Source: Mauremys mutica (taxonomy: Eukaryota; Chordata; Testudines; Geoemydidae). Taken from it: a stretch of DNA of 64,000 nucleotides. The stretch spans positions 21,361,105 through 21,425,104 of the forward strand of contig NC_059081.1 in NCBI RefSeq assembly GCF_020497125.1, given 5' to 3'. Position 1 is the stretch's first letter, and every line of letters begins with the position of its first letter. A model generated the notes under the pieces. It was not told the origin of the DNA. It saw nothing but the letters and a program-made list of their open reading frames with translations, and made no database searches. The position numbers and the translations under genes are program-made. Shown here in pieces: positions 34,770 through 47,187 of the stretch.

Positions 34770-34896
34770 ATGTATGTATCAAGCCAAGCCTGGGATGGTG
34801 GTTTTTATTTACAATACCTTACAATGGACAATGGACATGTATGTATCAAGCCAAGCCTGGGATGGTGGTTTTTATTTACAATACCTTACAATGGAC
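34770..34896 (+). repeat. perfect 60-bp tandem duplication
   Basis: 34770-34829 is repeated without mismatch at 34837-34896, with a 7-bp aatggac slip copy (34830-34836) between them. The period is 67 bp. Perfect identity in otherwise decayed DNA indicates a recent event. Confidence 0.95.
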
Positions 34897-34900
34897 ATGT

Positions 34901-35570
34901 TGCTCAATTAAAAAAGCCTTCATGTCTCATTTTCCAAATTGACATTTGACCTAGCAACAACTGATGACTGACCTATGATAATCTCATAGGCACATTTGAC
35001 ATAAATTTATGTATGATTTATAGTACCCACACCTATTCACAAGTATTGCTTATTTTACCCATTCACTTAGTGTACTGAAACAATTTCTGAAAACAACTGC
35101 AGAAGGCAGAAACCCTGGCACCACCAAATTTTGGTTTGGTGTTATATACACATTCATTTAAAGAAGTATTGTATCTGAGATGTACGTCTAGAAGTGGTGA
35201 GCAATATGGTGAAATCATAGTTAACATTCTTAGCAAAATGCAACTGATAATGTAGTGAATCCAGTAAAGCATCAATCAGTAGAGTTTATGAAATCCAAAT
35301 CTAGTCAATTACAAAATCCACTCCAGGGGTTGATTTGAAACCCTGAATTGTCTAAGAATTGTGTAAGTGTGGTGTATGTTTCGATGGAAATGTAGAAGAG
35401 ATGTTATGATTCTGGTGTTTGTACACTAGGTGTTGTGGGGTGGGAGTGGACGGGGACAACGCAGGGAGACAATTACAGATGGCTGTTAAAGAGTCAGTAA
35501 AACACTAAGTGCACACACTCACTCTCCCCACAATATATTTGTTCTTTCTGTTTGTTTTTCTTAATTTTAG
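34901..35570. other. anonymous non-coding
   Basis: Nothing recognised, apart from the pyrimidine-rich tract at 35541-35568 that precedes the exon candidate. Confidence 0.4.
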
Positions 35571-35689
35571 ATGGAGAGAACCTAGACAAAGTACATTTTG
35601 TGTCTAGTAAACCTGTAACAGTAAATAGTCTGATTACAGAAAGTAAATTACATAGGCACAGAAAAGCAGCTCTTCCTGTGGACTCTTAA
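35571..35689 (+). other. candidate 3'-terminal coding exon (weak)
   Basis: A strong pyrimidine tract (35541-35568) ends in tttag at 35570, a good splice acceptor. From 35573 one frame stays open for 38 codons (starting GENLDKVHFVSS, ending KAALPVDS) to TAA at 35687-35689. The two bases at 35571-35572 would complete a split codon. Polyadenylation signals aataaa follow near 35980 and 35998. The peptide is hydrophilic, and I do not recognise it. Chance open frames of this length are not rare, and no upstream exon was identified. It could equally be an intronic accident. Confidence 0.22.
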
Positions 35690-36413
35690 TACAGTGTAAA
35701 TAATTCATATTTCCAATACCTCAACTTTGGGTTTCTTTCAGCTACAACACAAGGACATCACACCATCATACCTCACCGGATTGGCAGACACCTGATATTT
35801 ATGGGCTAATCAGTATCATGTTGTCTATACATAAAAATGCTTTTTTAAATTAAATACTGCAAAAAAAAAAATCAAACTTTTAATACTTTTTTCATCTAAA
35901 TTAACAATTAACGCTTTCTCCTCATATTTCAGATGAGCATCATTCAAATTCTACCCATGTAATCTATTGCACTCATAAAATAAAGGCTCAAATGTACAAT
36001 AAACAATACTATACTGGACTGCCACAGGAGGCGAGTTTGCCCATTTTGTAGTGCTGACTAAACAGTAGAAAAGCATTTTTGATTGGGAATAAATTCAAGA
36101 CAAAAACAGAATACAGTAGGAAAGTGAATAGGTATTTGCACACAATTTAAAAAGGTACTCACTTATTTAAAGTGGAGGTGATCCACTCTAGCATTAGCAT
36201 AATGATGAGGTTTTAAACACTACTGAAAATGTAGCAGATAAAACTTAATCATAATGGCTTTGGTATATGCCATATCTACCTTGTCATGAACCTATTCTAC
36301 ATTTTACATAAAAATATATCCATATCTAGTGTGCAAATCTATTTAATAAGAAACAAGCTTTAACGCTTGAGAATTTTGATAATGCTGTATATTCAAAGTA
36401 CTGTACAAATAAT
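35690..36413. other. AT-rich anonymous sequence
   Basis: Would be the 3' untranslated region if the exon candidate is real. Otherwise nothing is recognised. Confidence 0.4.
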
Positions 36414-36533
36414 GACTAATTGTGGTGTAGTTTCTCAGGCTGCAGCCCAGCTCTGGGGCATTCCCACCTCGCAGGGTCCTAGAGCTCAGGCTAGAAGTAC
36501 TGCGGGTGTCTAATTGTAGTGTAGACATACCCT
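36414..36533 (+). mobile_element. truncated MITE, gtctacac-type end, family G copy 1
   Basis: Ends in gtgtctaattgtagtgtagacataccc, whose complement begins gggtatgtctacact. The interior has an inverted pair around cagcccagctctgggg and gtcctagagctcaggct. It matches the right part of a turtle MITE I know. The left end is missing. Confidence 0.68.
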
Positions 36534-36607
36534 GTGTCTTGGGCAAATCACTTCACCTTTATGTCTCAGGAATAATACTTACCTTCTGCACAGGGGTGTT
36601 TTGTGGA
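36534..36607 (+). mobile_element. MIR-type SINE fragment
   Basis: Reads cttgggcaaatcacttcacc, then a tctcag word, taatacttaccttctg and gtggattaaa, which follow the core of MIR-family SINEs (gtgaccttgggcaagtcactt ... cctcag). It is flanked on both sides by family G MITE fragments. Confidence 0.6.
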
Positions 36608-36700
36608 TTAAATTAAACAACCCCTTAGCCAATGCCCTATGAGCTCAAGTCAGTTGGCATGGGCCAGCCGTAGATTTTTAATTGCAGTGTAGACATAACC
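36608..36700 (+). mobile_element. truncated MITE, family G copy 2
   Basis: Reads gagctcaagtcagttggcat, gggccagccg and ends ttaattgcagtgtagacataacc, the same terminus as copy 1 in the same orientation. The left part is missing. Confidence 0.65.
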
Positions 36701-36703
36701 ACA

Positions 36704-39700
36704 ATGAGACTGTGACAGACCCAGGATAATAATTCCTATTCCTAACCCTGTGCTCACTTATTCCTGTAGACTGTGCTGCCTTCAGACTATGTCCTCCTAG
36801 TCTATCATTTGCAGACAATGACTCACTATAGACCTTGGGTTTTGTTATTTCAAGCCGGCACATGATTTTCTATGCCAGAGCAATAGAGCATCAAGTCTAC
36901 ACTGCACAAACATACAGGTTTCCCATCATGGGAAATAATAAATGAGTTAAGAAACTTTATTTCAATATGGTGTGTAAGTTATTAGGAAACCTTCTGCAAT
37001 ATGACTTCAATTTCTGTTCTTTATATACGTCTATATCTTTTCAAGGTCAGATTTTTGAACATTATTTTATTACCTCCTTCAGTAGCTGAAAGGACACTCG
37101 GTGTTTAGAAATGGGTGTTTAGAAAGAGACTAAATCAATTTGTAGCTGAGTAGCGCTTTGGCATGCTCTTCATAATTTATTATTCAGTAGATGTCCATCA
37201 GAATTGAAATACAATTCAACCTGTCCAGGTGCATTTTTGACAACTGAGAAACCAAGAGTCATCTAATGCCTGAAAAAAGAAGGGTAATATGTTCAACAGC
37301 CTTGAAAAAATACCCTTCAAGAGACTCTCTGAGATTAAACCAATTATTTACTCATCAGCATCATGACGGACACACTAGAAATGAAACTTCTTATTCTTCC
37401 ATCCTCAAATAAGAAACAGGAAGAGGAGAAGACCAAAAGAGAGCAATGAGAAGACAATGAATATTTATCAGCTAAGTAGTATAGAAGGATGACATGGCCA
37501 GCCCTTTGTCATTTATTGTGGCAATATCATTTTAGGGAACTATGTCTTCATTGAGTAGAAATATAATTCCACCACTTATGTTCTGTATCTCAGTTAGGAA
37601 TTAATTGATGAGCGGGTTTTAATCATTGTTCAAAGTCTCATTCCCTTACTGCATGTACAGTGTTGGCATTGCTGTGAGAAACAATGTTCATAATTATGTC
37701 ATGGTCTTTTGCCAGCACCAGGTATATACAATCTTGCATACTGAGGAGCACACTTTGTCATTGTTTTATTTTTACTTTATCATATTGTAACGATTTTTAA
37801 CCCATCCCTGCCCTTATTCCTCTTTCAACATTTCCACCACAGTTTTGGAGCCTGGTAGACCTACAATCTGCTGGAATTTACATTATAATGAAGAATCATG
37901 TAAATCTGCTGTTGCAACACATACCTACTGTTTCCATTCCTTAATTCAAAGTCCTTAATCAACTCCACCAGGGTTAGTTTACTCTGAGGTTGAGTCTACC
38001 AAACCTATTAACCTTGTTTTCATTATGTTGGTTACGGGGTTTGTTACCATGATGCTGACCATGTTATAGACAAGGTCAAATTGTATTGACATCAGCTAGT
38101 CACGACTAAACCCAGTAGTGTTGAATCTAGTACCTCACATGATGCTCACCAGGACTTACCCTTTTATAAGTAATCATTGTGATAATGACCTCACAGTCTA
38201 ACTTGACTCTTCATAGATGTATTCCAACACAATCAAATTTTGTAGTGAAGACAAGTCCATTGATGGTTCTTACATGTCACAGTGGTCATAAAATGCTTAT
38301 CCAACCCACCAGTAAATCTGTTCCAGGTTGGGAAAGCTTAAGGGAACTAGTTGTCTTCTGAGCCAGTTTTCCTGTATATTTGTAAATCATTAATACTGTC
38401 TATTTTAAAAAACATATTTACAGAATGAATAGCTCATACCTTGACTCACTGGTATAAGTTTTTCTTCCATCTACAAATATGGTTAGCAACAATTGTGAGT
38501 AATCACAAAGTGATTTTAATACAGAGTTCCAAGTACTGTCTGTATTTTTCATCTAAATTCAGTAATTCTTTAGGAGGCTTATTATGTCAAGATAGCTGTG
38601 GCACTATCATTTGTTTCTTTCTGAAAAAGTATTATTTTATATATCAGGCAAACTAATTTGAGCCAAGAACAACATTTGTCGTTGTTTCTTTTAAATTGTA
38701 CACAACCCTAACATTGGCATGGTGAATTGTCCCTGGTTGAAAGTGATGATTCCTTCAGAGAGAGGCACTTAAATCTTTATTTAACAATGGAGCAAGCCCT
38801 GGAGGAACAACAGTCCCATGTGTCAAAGTAATATATTTTTCTAAACATGTATTGTATGGTACAAAAAATGGATTTCAAAATATACTGCTTAATGTGTAAA
38901 ATACATTTAAAATAGCATAACCTACCTGACCAATTTTGCTGCTATTGTAAACCCACCAAGTATGTGATAATTTAGACTCAAAAGAGGCCATCAGAAACAA
39001 CAAAATAACTTTATTTGATAAACCACAGGCTATATTGCAAATACTTGCATAAATTGACTATTTTCTGCACTCATGAATGTCACTAGCTTCAACCATGCTA
39101 CAATGACAGCATTGTTTCCATAGTAACTAACGTACTTCAAATTATTTTTAAAAAATCATTAAAAAGTACTTTTCCCCCTTTAGCATTACAGCATTTAACA
39201 CATTCTATATAGAAAATACATAGTCTCATTCAGAGAGTCCCATTTGAGCAAAACTCAGCATCCCCTAGCAGCCTATGAAAGGCACTGGAGTTATACGCCT
39301 ACAGAGGTTTACTCCGACTCAGAAAGAGTAGATGTGGAAGGTATCCCTTTGCTAATACCACACTGCATAGCTCACCTGCAGCCAGTCTTTTGCTAAGGGG
39401 CAGCTTCATCATCCCTCTCCAGCTTCGTTGCCATATATTGCCACATGGCTCAAGAGAAAAAAAGCAATGAACATCAGTGAGACTCAGGAAGGGCAGAAGT
39501 GGAGGAGGTAGCGATACAGTCATCCCTGGTTCACTGAATAGAAACTACGGAAGATATTTCTAAAGGGATTACAAATCTGAGTTCAGGGAGATCTTTGCGG
39601 CTGCCAACATCCTCTGGGAACTCAGCCATGGAGACCATTTTGGTGAAGATTACACTCATCTACTTCCCTGCACGCTAACTAAATACTTATGGAAGAGGAA

Positions 39701-40987
39701 CAGAGTCCCACTTCCAGCAGAACTCTCTCTCCATTGCTCCTGTCCCTAAAGCTCTGTCTGTCTGTTTTCACTTTGGCCAGAGTGGAGAGTGGCCCAAGGT
39801 AATTGCAGGGGGTCTGACAAAGTACACAATGCAATACTAATGGAAGTTCCCTCTGAATAACTGTAAAATATGAAAGTATGAGTATGAAATAGTTCATGTC
39901 TTTGTAATTTATCCCAATTTTCAGCCATTTGAAAAATAAGATCTAAGAATTTCCCCTCTCCAGAGCAAAGTGTGTGCTTGTCATCTTACTCTACAGCGTC
40001 ATCTCATCAGACTCACCCTAACTCTGGGGTTCCTCAGGAAGTGGGGGGGACAAGAGAGCTGGGGGCAGGTCCACTTCATGTTTTTACTCCTGGACATCAG
40101 CAGTAAATACATCCCATAATGATTGCATTAGATTTTGTAGGATGCCTGTCCATGCTGGGGAATCTCCCTTGGAGGGGGACATTTTGGGAGTGTCTGCCAG
40201 AGCTGTTCTGGTAGAGGAAGTGGATAGGATGCTCCAGAGCTGGTGCAGAGATATACGGCTTCTATGCAAATGACTCTGTACCTCCCAATCTTCCATTGCT
40301 TGTTCCATGAATAAGTTGATCCCTACCCCACTCACATAATGGACTGATCTGGGGGAAAATCTGTAAGGGGGAAAAAAATCACTGAATATTGATTCAAGAA
40401 AGATTTTAAGTGTTATCCAGATTAGGGATACTTTCCTGAATTGGAACTTCAGTTTTCCTTCTCCCTCAGCATGCCTACGTGTTTTACCACATGGAGTGGG
40501 GTTCCCCCCCCCCATAATTACATGCAACAAAATAATTAATGTAAATTAAATGCACAGGATTTTTAAATTAAAAAAAAAACATTTGACAGTAACTATTTTG
40601 CATTTTACAGTGTTTCCTACACTTGTCTCCTGCTTTAGGAAGGAGCATTTATGTTGTCAGCTGCACACATTTTCCTTACCATATACACAACATAAATTCC
40701 CTGAAATGTACAAAACAGTGCAAATTATTTTAACCCTATGTCTCCTGTTTAAGACATTTAAGGCCAAGAAGCCTATGTTTTGTGTGACATAACATGGAGG
40801 TGCTCTGACACAGGAGAGAATCAAGCCTGCAGATCAACTCTATTATACTATTTAAAATGGTATTCTATAAAGACCAGATCCTGGTCTTACAGCACTTAAT
40901 AGAATATTGATTTGAATGGGATCAAAATTGCAACGTGGCCTTTTATGATATATTCCATATAATTATTTTCTAATATTACAAAGTTAG
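36704..40987. other. repeat-poor anonymous stretch
   Basis: No interspersed repeat recognised over 4.3 kb. Minus-strand frames at 39299-39928 and 40084-40530 (148 codons) have no recognisable domain. A near-palindromic gtttccatagtaac at 39114-39127 fits the RFX X-box pattern. Confidence 0.45.
39114..39127. promoter_or_regulatory. possible RFX X-box motif
   Basis: gtttccatagtaac fits the RFX consensus of two opposed half-sites (gttncc and its complement). Motifs of this kind occur by chance, and no promoter context is visible. Confidence 0.2.
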
Positions 40988-41220
40988 TGTGCCCAGTGGT
41001 TTACAAAGGGACTGGGTGTCAGGACTCCTGAGTTCAGTTCTCCATCCCGGCTCTGAATCACAGTGTGACCTTGTGGCAAGATGTTACCTTTCTTGGTCAC
41101 ATTTTGATTTTTCTTAAAATAAAATAATAATAATAGTGGGTCTTCTAAAGCTTAATTAATTTTGTTTATACAATATTTTGAACTCTTCAGTTGAAAGATG
41201 CTATGTAAGTGTTAATTAAC
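40988..41220 (+). mobile_element. MIR-type CORE-SINE
   Basis: The order of blocks follows amniote MIR: gtcaggactcctgagttcag with a B-box-like gagttcagttctc, atcccggctctgaatcac, gtgtgaccttgtggcaag, an A/T-rich ataataataatagt core, and a tail with gaaagatgctatgtaagtg. It spans nearly the full length of the family and is well diverged. Presence of MIR-like elements in turtles is established. Function, if any, is unknown. Confidence 0.82.
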
Positions 41221-44200
41221 TTTGAGTTCATTATAACTCTTCAGGCTGATGATCGTTAGAACCTCATAAGTCTGAGCTTTACCATATCTTCTAAATGTTA
41301 TTAATTCAGAAAGTTAGGAACAATATTAAGATCAGCCCCAGTTTTGTTTCATACCAGAATTTACTTGAAGTGCAGAAGATGAGAAAAATTAACTTGAATT
41401 TTTTCAATAGTGGTTTAGATTATTAAATTTCCACATCTCATATCTTTCTGTGAACAACCCATGAATACCTGCTGACTCTGTTTCAGAATATATCAGTGAC
41501 AATGAATCAGCACTTTGAGAGCACTCTGATTTCTTGTTCAGGGGAATGACTTCACAAATGTGGCTTGAGAAGACAAAAAGGCACCAAAAACTATAGTCTA
41601 ACTTTAAACTGACAAATATTTCATACTTGTAGATATCAATATCTTCAAAGGTTTCTTCTGTCAGGTCTTCAATTTAGCTATTCCACCTGCAGGAAAAGCA
41701 TCTCTTCACTACAACCCAAATTGGTTGAAACCAACTTTTAAAACTAAATCCGATAGATCAAGAGAATATATAAACAGAAAAATACAGACTAAAGCTTTTC
41801 CATCTCTAATTTCTATGGCTTGGTTTTGAATCTGAGGTTTAAAATACTGAAGAATTTTCAGTGTTTTATATGAGGATTATGGCAGCTTCATTAACAACTC
41901 CATAGTTAGGGTTGCATTGAGATATGCACTTAAAACAGGATTAAAATCTCTGTGTTTCACACTTCAGCGGCTAAAGTGAGCCTCCAAATACACAGAACAA
42001 CTCTTCACGGGGAAAGTTATTTTTTCATAATATTTGTTTGGTAACAATATTCACTTTTACAGAGAAAATGTTAGAAAGAGCTATTTTTTGGAAAATGCCT
42101 AATCAGACCCTATTTTTGGCCTCTTTGTAGATAAATTACAGTCACCACAAGTTCTAAAACACACATTCTCATAACATAAGCCACTGTTACAATTTTACAA
42201 CTAAAAAGAATTATCTCCTTATTCACTATAACATGGATAAAGCTTACAAACCTGCCCAGATTTATCTGATGCTGTCTCCCCAGTTCCTTAGAGATCCCGT
42301 TTTGTCTCTCTTCCTGGTTACTGACCCATCTCCTATTTACTGCTCTGTGCTTCCCTCCCAAAACCCTTGCTGGTTCCCAGAGTCTCTGCATTTTGATATT
42401 CTTCAGCACTGGGACTCCCAATACAACAGACCACTAACTGGCTATATACTGGAACTTGAAGGGGAATTTGTTGAAGATGTGTTAAGAGTCAGAGTCCTCT
42501 GTGTACACAATATGTACTATAGATATAGGTCTACCACTGGGACCCCTCACAGACCCTGCAGAACACTGAAGGAGGTGTGTGTAGGGGGGTGAAACTATAG
42601 TTCGGAGATTTAAATGACGTGCAGTGATGAAGCATGTAACTTGAGGCATCAGTTTCTTTGACTTTTCCTTGTCTAACATAAATATATAGCAACATGTATA
42701 TGATCTCCCCGCATAACCACAACCCCCCCTACCAAAACAAAATACTTCACAGAACATGCATCTCCCTCTGAGGAGAGAACAACAACATGGGAGATGTCTA
42801 TCACACCATCTGAAGTACTGAAAGGTGCATAGGTACATTGGTATAAATATGTGGTATTCATGTTAATATTGCCTTAATTTGTGATTTATCTGAGTTTAAT
42901 TGACTGGGATGGAAAAGCTTTTTTTTTTTTTGGTTCTGATTTTTTTTTTGTGGGGTTGAGATAAGAGTGCTGACAAAGAGCTTTCCCTTAAACGATATTT
43001 GTTTTGAGTATGCAGTTATATAGCCTTATATTCAAGTTCTTTAATCTTGTCTTTCTATGTCATGTAACTGAAAGAATCAGTCCTTCACTACACCCCACAT
43101 CTTGCAACTGACTCTGCATGGATTGACTCATGAATCTGCATGGAGGCAGCTGTAGGATAATGGCCTATATTTTGTTGCATCCAGGTGAAGATGCTCTTGA
43201 AAAGTTATCAGATTTTAGAGTCGGATTTACAAATCAATGCAATATTGCAAAGATACCAGACAACAGAACTTGAAGGTAAAGGTCAAGAATTGGTATCTAG
43301 AGAAACAGATGATGCTCTCTCTGGTAGAGGGCTGAACAATATTGGCTGGGATCATTTTCTAATACATGCAATTCACTAACATCCTCCTAAGATTAAGATA
43401 TGTCAAATTTAGAAGACACTGACAGTTCAGCCCCCTCCCCACGCATTTGAAACTACTTTTAAAATGTTTCAAGAAATAAGTCTACAATGCAATACATTAT
43501 ACCCCACATGATCCATCAAAAAACAACAACATAATGGGGAGAAGCAATCCCAACATTTTCTCTTATTTTTTCTGTTTGAGGATAAAAGACTAATTAATTA
43601 TTTCCATAAAGACATAAGAAGCAGTTTAAAATGCCTTCAGCCTCAAACATGAATAAAAATCTGTCAATAGTTCGTGATTGATTAGATTAGCAATGTGCCC
43701 ACCTACATAAAAGTAATTGGGCTGGTCAATGAATAATTGCTCCCACCACATGTCCATTATCAGAACTGATCGTAGATATCTGAGCCAAACGAAAGTGCTA
43801 TTGTTAAAAATCTTTGGAGATGTCATTTTATGTCATATTATTATAGTACCATGTCTTGTTAAGGAATATCAAATCAGAAGCTGACATGACACATCTGAAT
43901 ATGATGTAACATTATTGATCTTGATGCATTTTAACCCACTTTCTTGGGGGTCAGATGTCATTATCAGTTTGCAAAGTGGAAATCAATCCTGAAATTCAAA
44001 TGACAGGGTAGTCCAATAACCATAACCAAAAGGTTATTCCAAAACATGGTGGAATAGGTTATTAATCTAGCTATTGCAAAATGAAGTATTCTGACTGTTT
44101 TCTAGGAGCTTACAATATTCATAAATATATTCCTCTCTTTTTTCTTTTTGTTACTAATGGTAGACAGAAAACCACACTGACAGGCAGATGATTAGAACTG

Positions 44201-47120
44201 ACCAGCGTATTCTATTTTGAGACAAATTTTGAAGTTTAGACATTTGTTTTTCAATCGGTATTAGGAAAAAAACAAAAGCATTTAGATGTTTTAGCAAAAA
44301 CAGACTTGTTTCACAGTGTTTCTTCAGATAGAAACCTGAGCTCTGCGATTTAGGAAGTATGGGTGTAGGCCTGTAGGGCAATGGACTGGTGATTCAGGAA
44401 GCATGCATGTTGGTCTCCCATTTCACAGGCCAGTGCTACACCTAGTGTCAAAATCACCCTATCGCCTCTTCCACCCCTACTCTTAAAACAAAACAAAAAC
44501 AACCCTTCTGGACTAAAGGTTTGTTGAAACTATTACATCTCCACAAAATCTTTTGTCTTTGATTTCATTTTATTGAGTTGAAAATGTACCAGACAGCTCT
44601 ACAGGTAATTCTCCGGTTTTCTAACACTCCATATAGTGTCAGGAAAACACCACCACCTTCTTCCTCCCTCTAACTCCACCAAATATTTGCACAAGAAACA
44701 GAAATCAATATTCTGTATGATGTTAGAAATGGTAATGCTACAAACTGCTGTCCTGACAGCTCTGCATGATTTACTGCAGTGTAAGAGGAATATTTAGTTG
44801 CTTAACGGTTTTGCCCTCTATCAGTATGTATTCAGTCAAGATTATAATGCATTTTAACACACACACACACACACACACTATTTACCTCATAACAAAACCA
44901 AATGGGTAACAAAACAAAAAACCCACAAGGACTCTTTGGAAAGATGCTGTGATACCTTTAAAAACAATCCTATCTCAAAGGTATAGTACTTAAAGTAGCG
45001 AAGGTTTTGAATTTCTTTTCCAATTTATTAGCCTTGTGGATTTCCTTGGTATCCATTCAGACTTGCATAGTCTGTTCACTGAATTTTAGTCAACTTCTCC
45101 AAAGGGAATTTATGTAATGATTTAATTGATCCTCTTTTTGCTCACATAGCAGCCCAGATCAATGCTTTACAAGGATCTTAGGCCTAAGCAGGAGGAAGGT
45201 GTTTTTATGTTTAAGCACACAAATGATATATTAAACCATAGTGGTGAGACACCAGGAGGGAGATTTGGACTTTACTCAATAAATAGAAAGTTTAGGAACG
45301 ATTTAAGCCTTTTACAAAGCATTGTAGAAAAAGTGGAAATGCTTTTTTTTTTTAAATGTTGTTTCCAGAAACATTTATTCAGTTTTAGTTATGGACAAAC
45401 CTTATTGAGTCACAGGTTCTCTTATGACGAGCATCTCAAAGGCTGGAGGAATTTATACATACCACCCAAACCTCCTATAAAAGAGGTTTGGAAATTCCAC
45501 AAGGTCAGGATCTCATGTGAAATTTACAGTACTACTTGCTTCAGTTTGGGCCAGCCACAGAACAAAGCCTTCATCACAGTATTTCAGCACTTTCTCCAGC
45601 CCAAGTCAGAAGCCAAAAGTGTATAGGTCTATGAAAATGAAATATATATATATATTTAAAAGAGATAGCTGGTCTTTTTTGAACAGCAAGCCAGATTTAT
45701 TTCAGATATAATTCAAATTTTAGGCTAGAGATTCAGGAAGGTATTTATTTTATTGTCCTTCCTTACACAATAATAAAAAAGTTAATCTAACTTCATAAAT
45801 TAATATATATTTAACAGCATAAAATGGATCTGGATTTTAACATCCTCTGAAAGATACACAATCTGTGTGCATGCATGTGCGTATATACATACAACCATAT
45901 ATGCAGATATACTATACATCTTACATGAACACCTATATTTAGGCACGGGACTCAACTCACCCTGTTTGTGCAGGAAGGCAAGTGCACAAAAGGAAAAACA
46001 GATTAAAGCCAGGCTGAGAACCAGGCCCATAAAAGCCTCCAGAGACAGCTTCTGCACCACTAGATATTTTAGCAAATTTGGCCTTGGAAACACAGCAGTG
46101 ATAAATATGACACAGAAATTCCAAACCAATTCTAACATTCATGCTACAACTGAACTATTTGTAATTTCATGCTAATGGTGTGATCAATTGTTCCATGTTT
46201 TCCCTCTAGAAGTGCTTGAGGCTTGGTTCATGGGTGTGGGAGCCGGGGAAATAATAAATTAAAAAAAACCTTAAGAACCATTAACAATTCTTCTCAATTT
46301 AACCTATTAACCCTAAATCCAGCTCAAACAAGGGTGGCAACAATGAACATGTAATTATCAGTAGATGGAATTACCTGTATGCTTACTTTAATATTTCCAG
46401 GTTGTTCTTATTAAATTTCCCCCTCCACACACACACCTTCCAATTTTTGTTGCCTGGCTATGTGTTTTATGAAGTGGATGGATACGACCTCCATCGAGGT
46501 ATTAAAGCATGACAGTTGAAGCTTCTGTGCTCTTGGAGATGAAAATTCCTAAACATCTTCGGGAATCTTCTCTGTATTATCTCATCCTCCTTATTTAGTG
46601 TCTTACAATAATAATAGGATTTACTTTTAATATGTCATGGAAGGACTCTCTCCCCTTACAAATTTCTTCATGTGCTATATTATTTCAGTAACTTTTCACT
46701 TAAATGCCCTTAAATGCATTTTGTCCTGCCTAATTCTGTTATTTCTTCTGCCTACCTTGGTTACTTTCTCTCACATACTACAGTCATCTTCAGTGTTGCT
46801 CCTGTCTTGAGATCTCCCAGCTGAAATACCCTGTTTCTCAGTATGATTCTTGCCCTCTCCCTCCCTCTCTCTAACTGAGAGATTCTTCAGTTAGAGATTC
46901 TTCATCTGACAAATCTTTCTTCTCCACTTATGGACATCACTAATGCAGCGACAATCTGCCCATTCGTTAACTACTTTAACAATTCTATTTCCATCAGCAG
47001 ATTTCACTCATCAGCTATTAAAATAAAGGATTTCCAAAAAAACGTGAGGGCCCTTATATATTTCCTCATACTTTTCCCCAGCAAAAACTTCAGTGGAGAT
47101 TTTCACTTGAATAAGGATTG
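41221..47120. other. long repeat-poor anonymous stretch
   Basis: Only simple sequence is recognised: T runs at 42919-42931 and 42940-42949, (AC)n at 44857-44878, (AT)n at 45642-45655. Frames at plus 42233-42592 and plus 45162-45626 (119 and 154 codons) match nothing I know. Confidence 0.45.
44857..44878 (+). repeat. (AC)11 microsatellite
   Basis: Eleven uninterrupted units. Confidence 0.95.
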
Positions 47121-47184
47121 AGGCCCTGATCAAGCAAGGCACGTAAGCACCTGTGTACCTAAGTGTTTTGCTGGACTGGGGCCT
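47121..47184. repeat. short amniote MITE-like repeat
   Basis: The left end aggccctgatcaagca and the complemented right end aggccccagtccagca form an imperfect 16-bp inverted repeat around cacgtaagcacctgtg. This resembles a known amniote repeat of the ggccctgatcctgca type. Confidence 0.55.
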
Positions 47185-47187
47185 TAA

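Noticed and set aside
40084..40530. 148-codon minus-strand frame
   Set aside because: Contains a plausible-looking Ser-rich stretch but no recognisable domain; it is isolated, and chance frames of this size are expected across 64 kb in six frames.
42233..42592. 119-codon plus-strand frame with an overlapping minus-strand frame of similar length
   Set aside because: Both strands are open over the same bases and neither shows a domain.
45162..45626. 154-codon plus-strand frame
   Set aside because: Phe/Lys-rich from AT-rich composition, includes a homopolymer T run, and matches no family I know.
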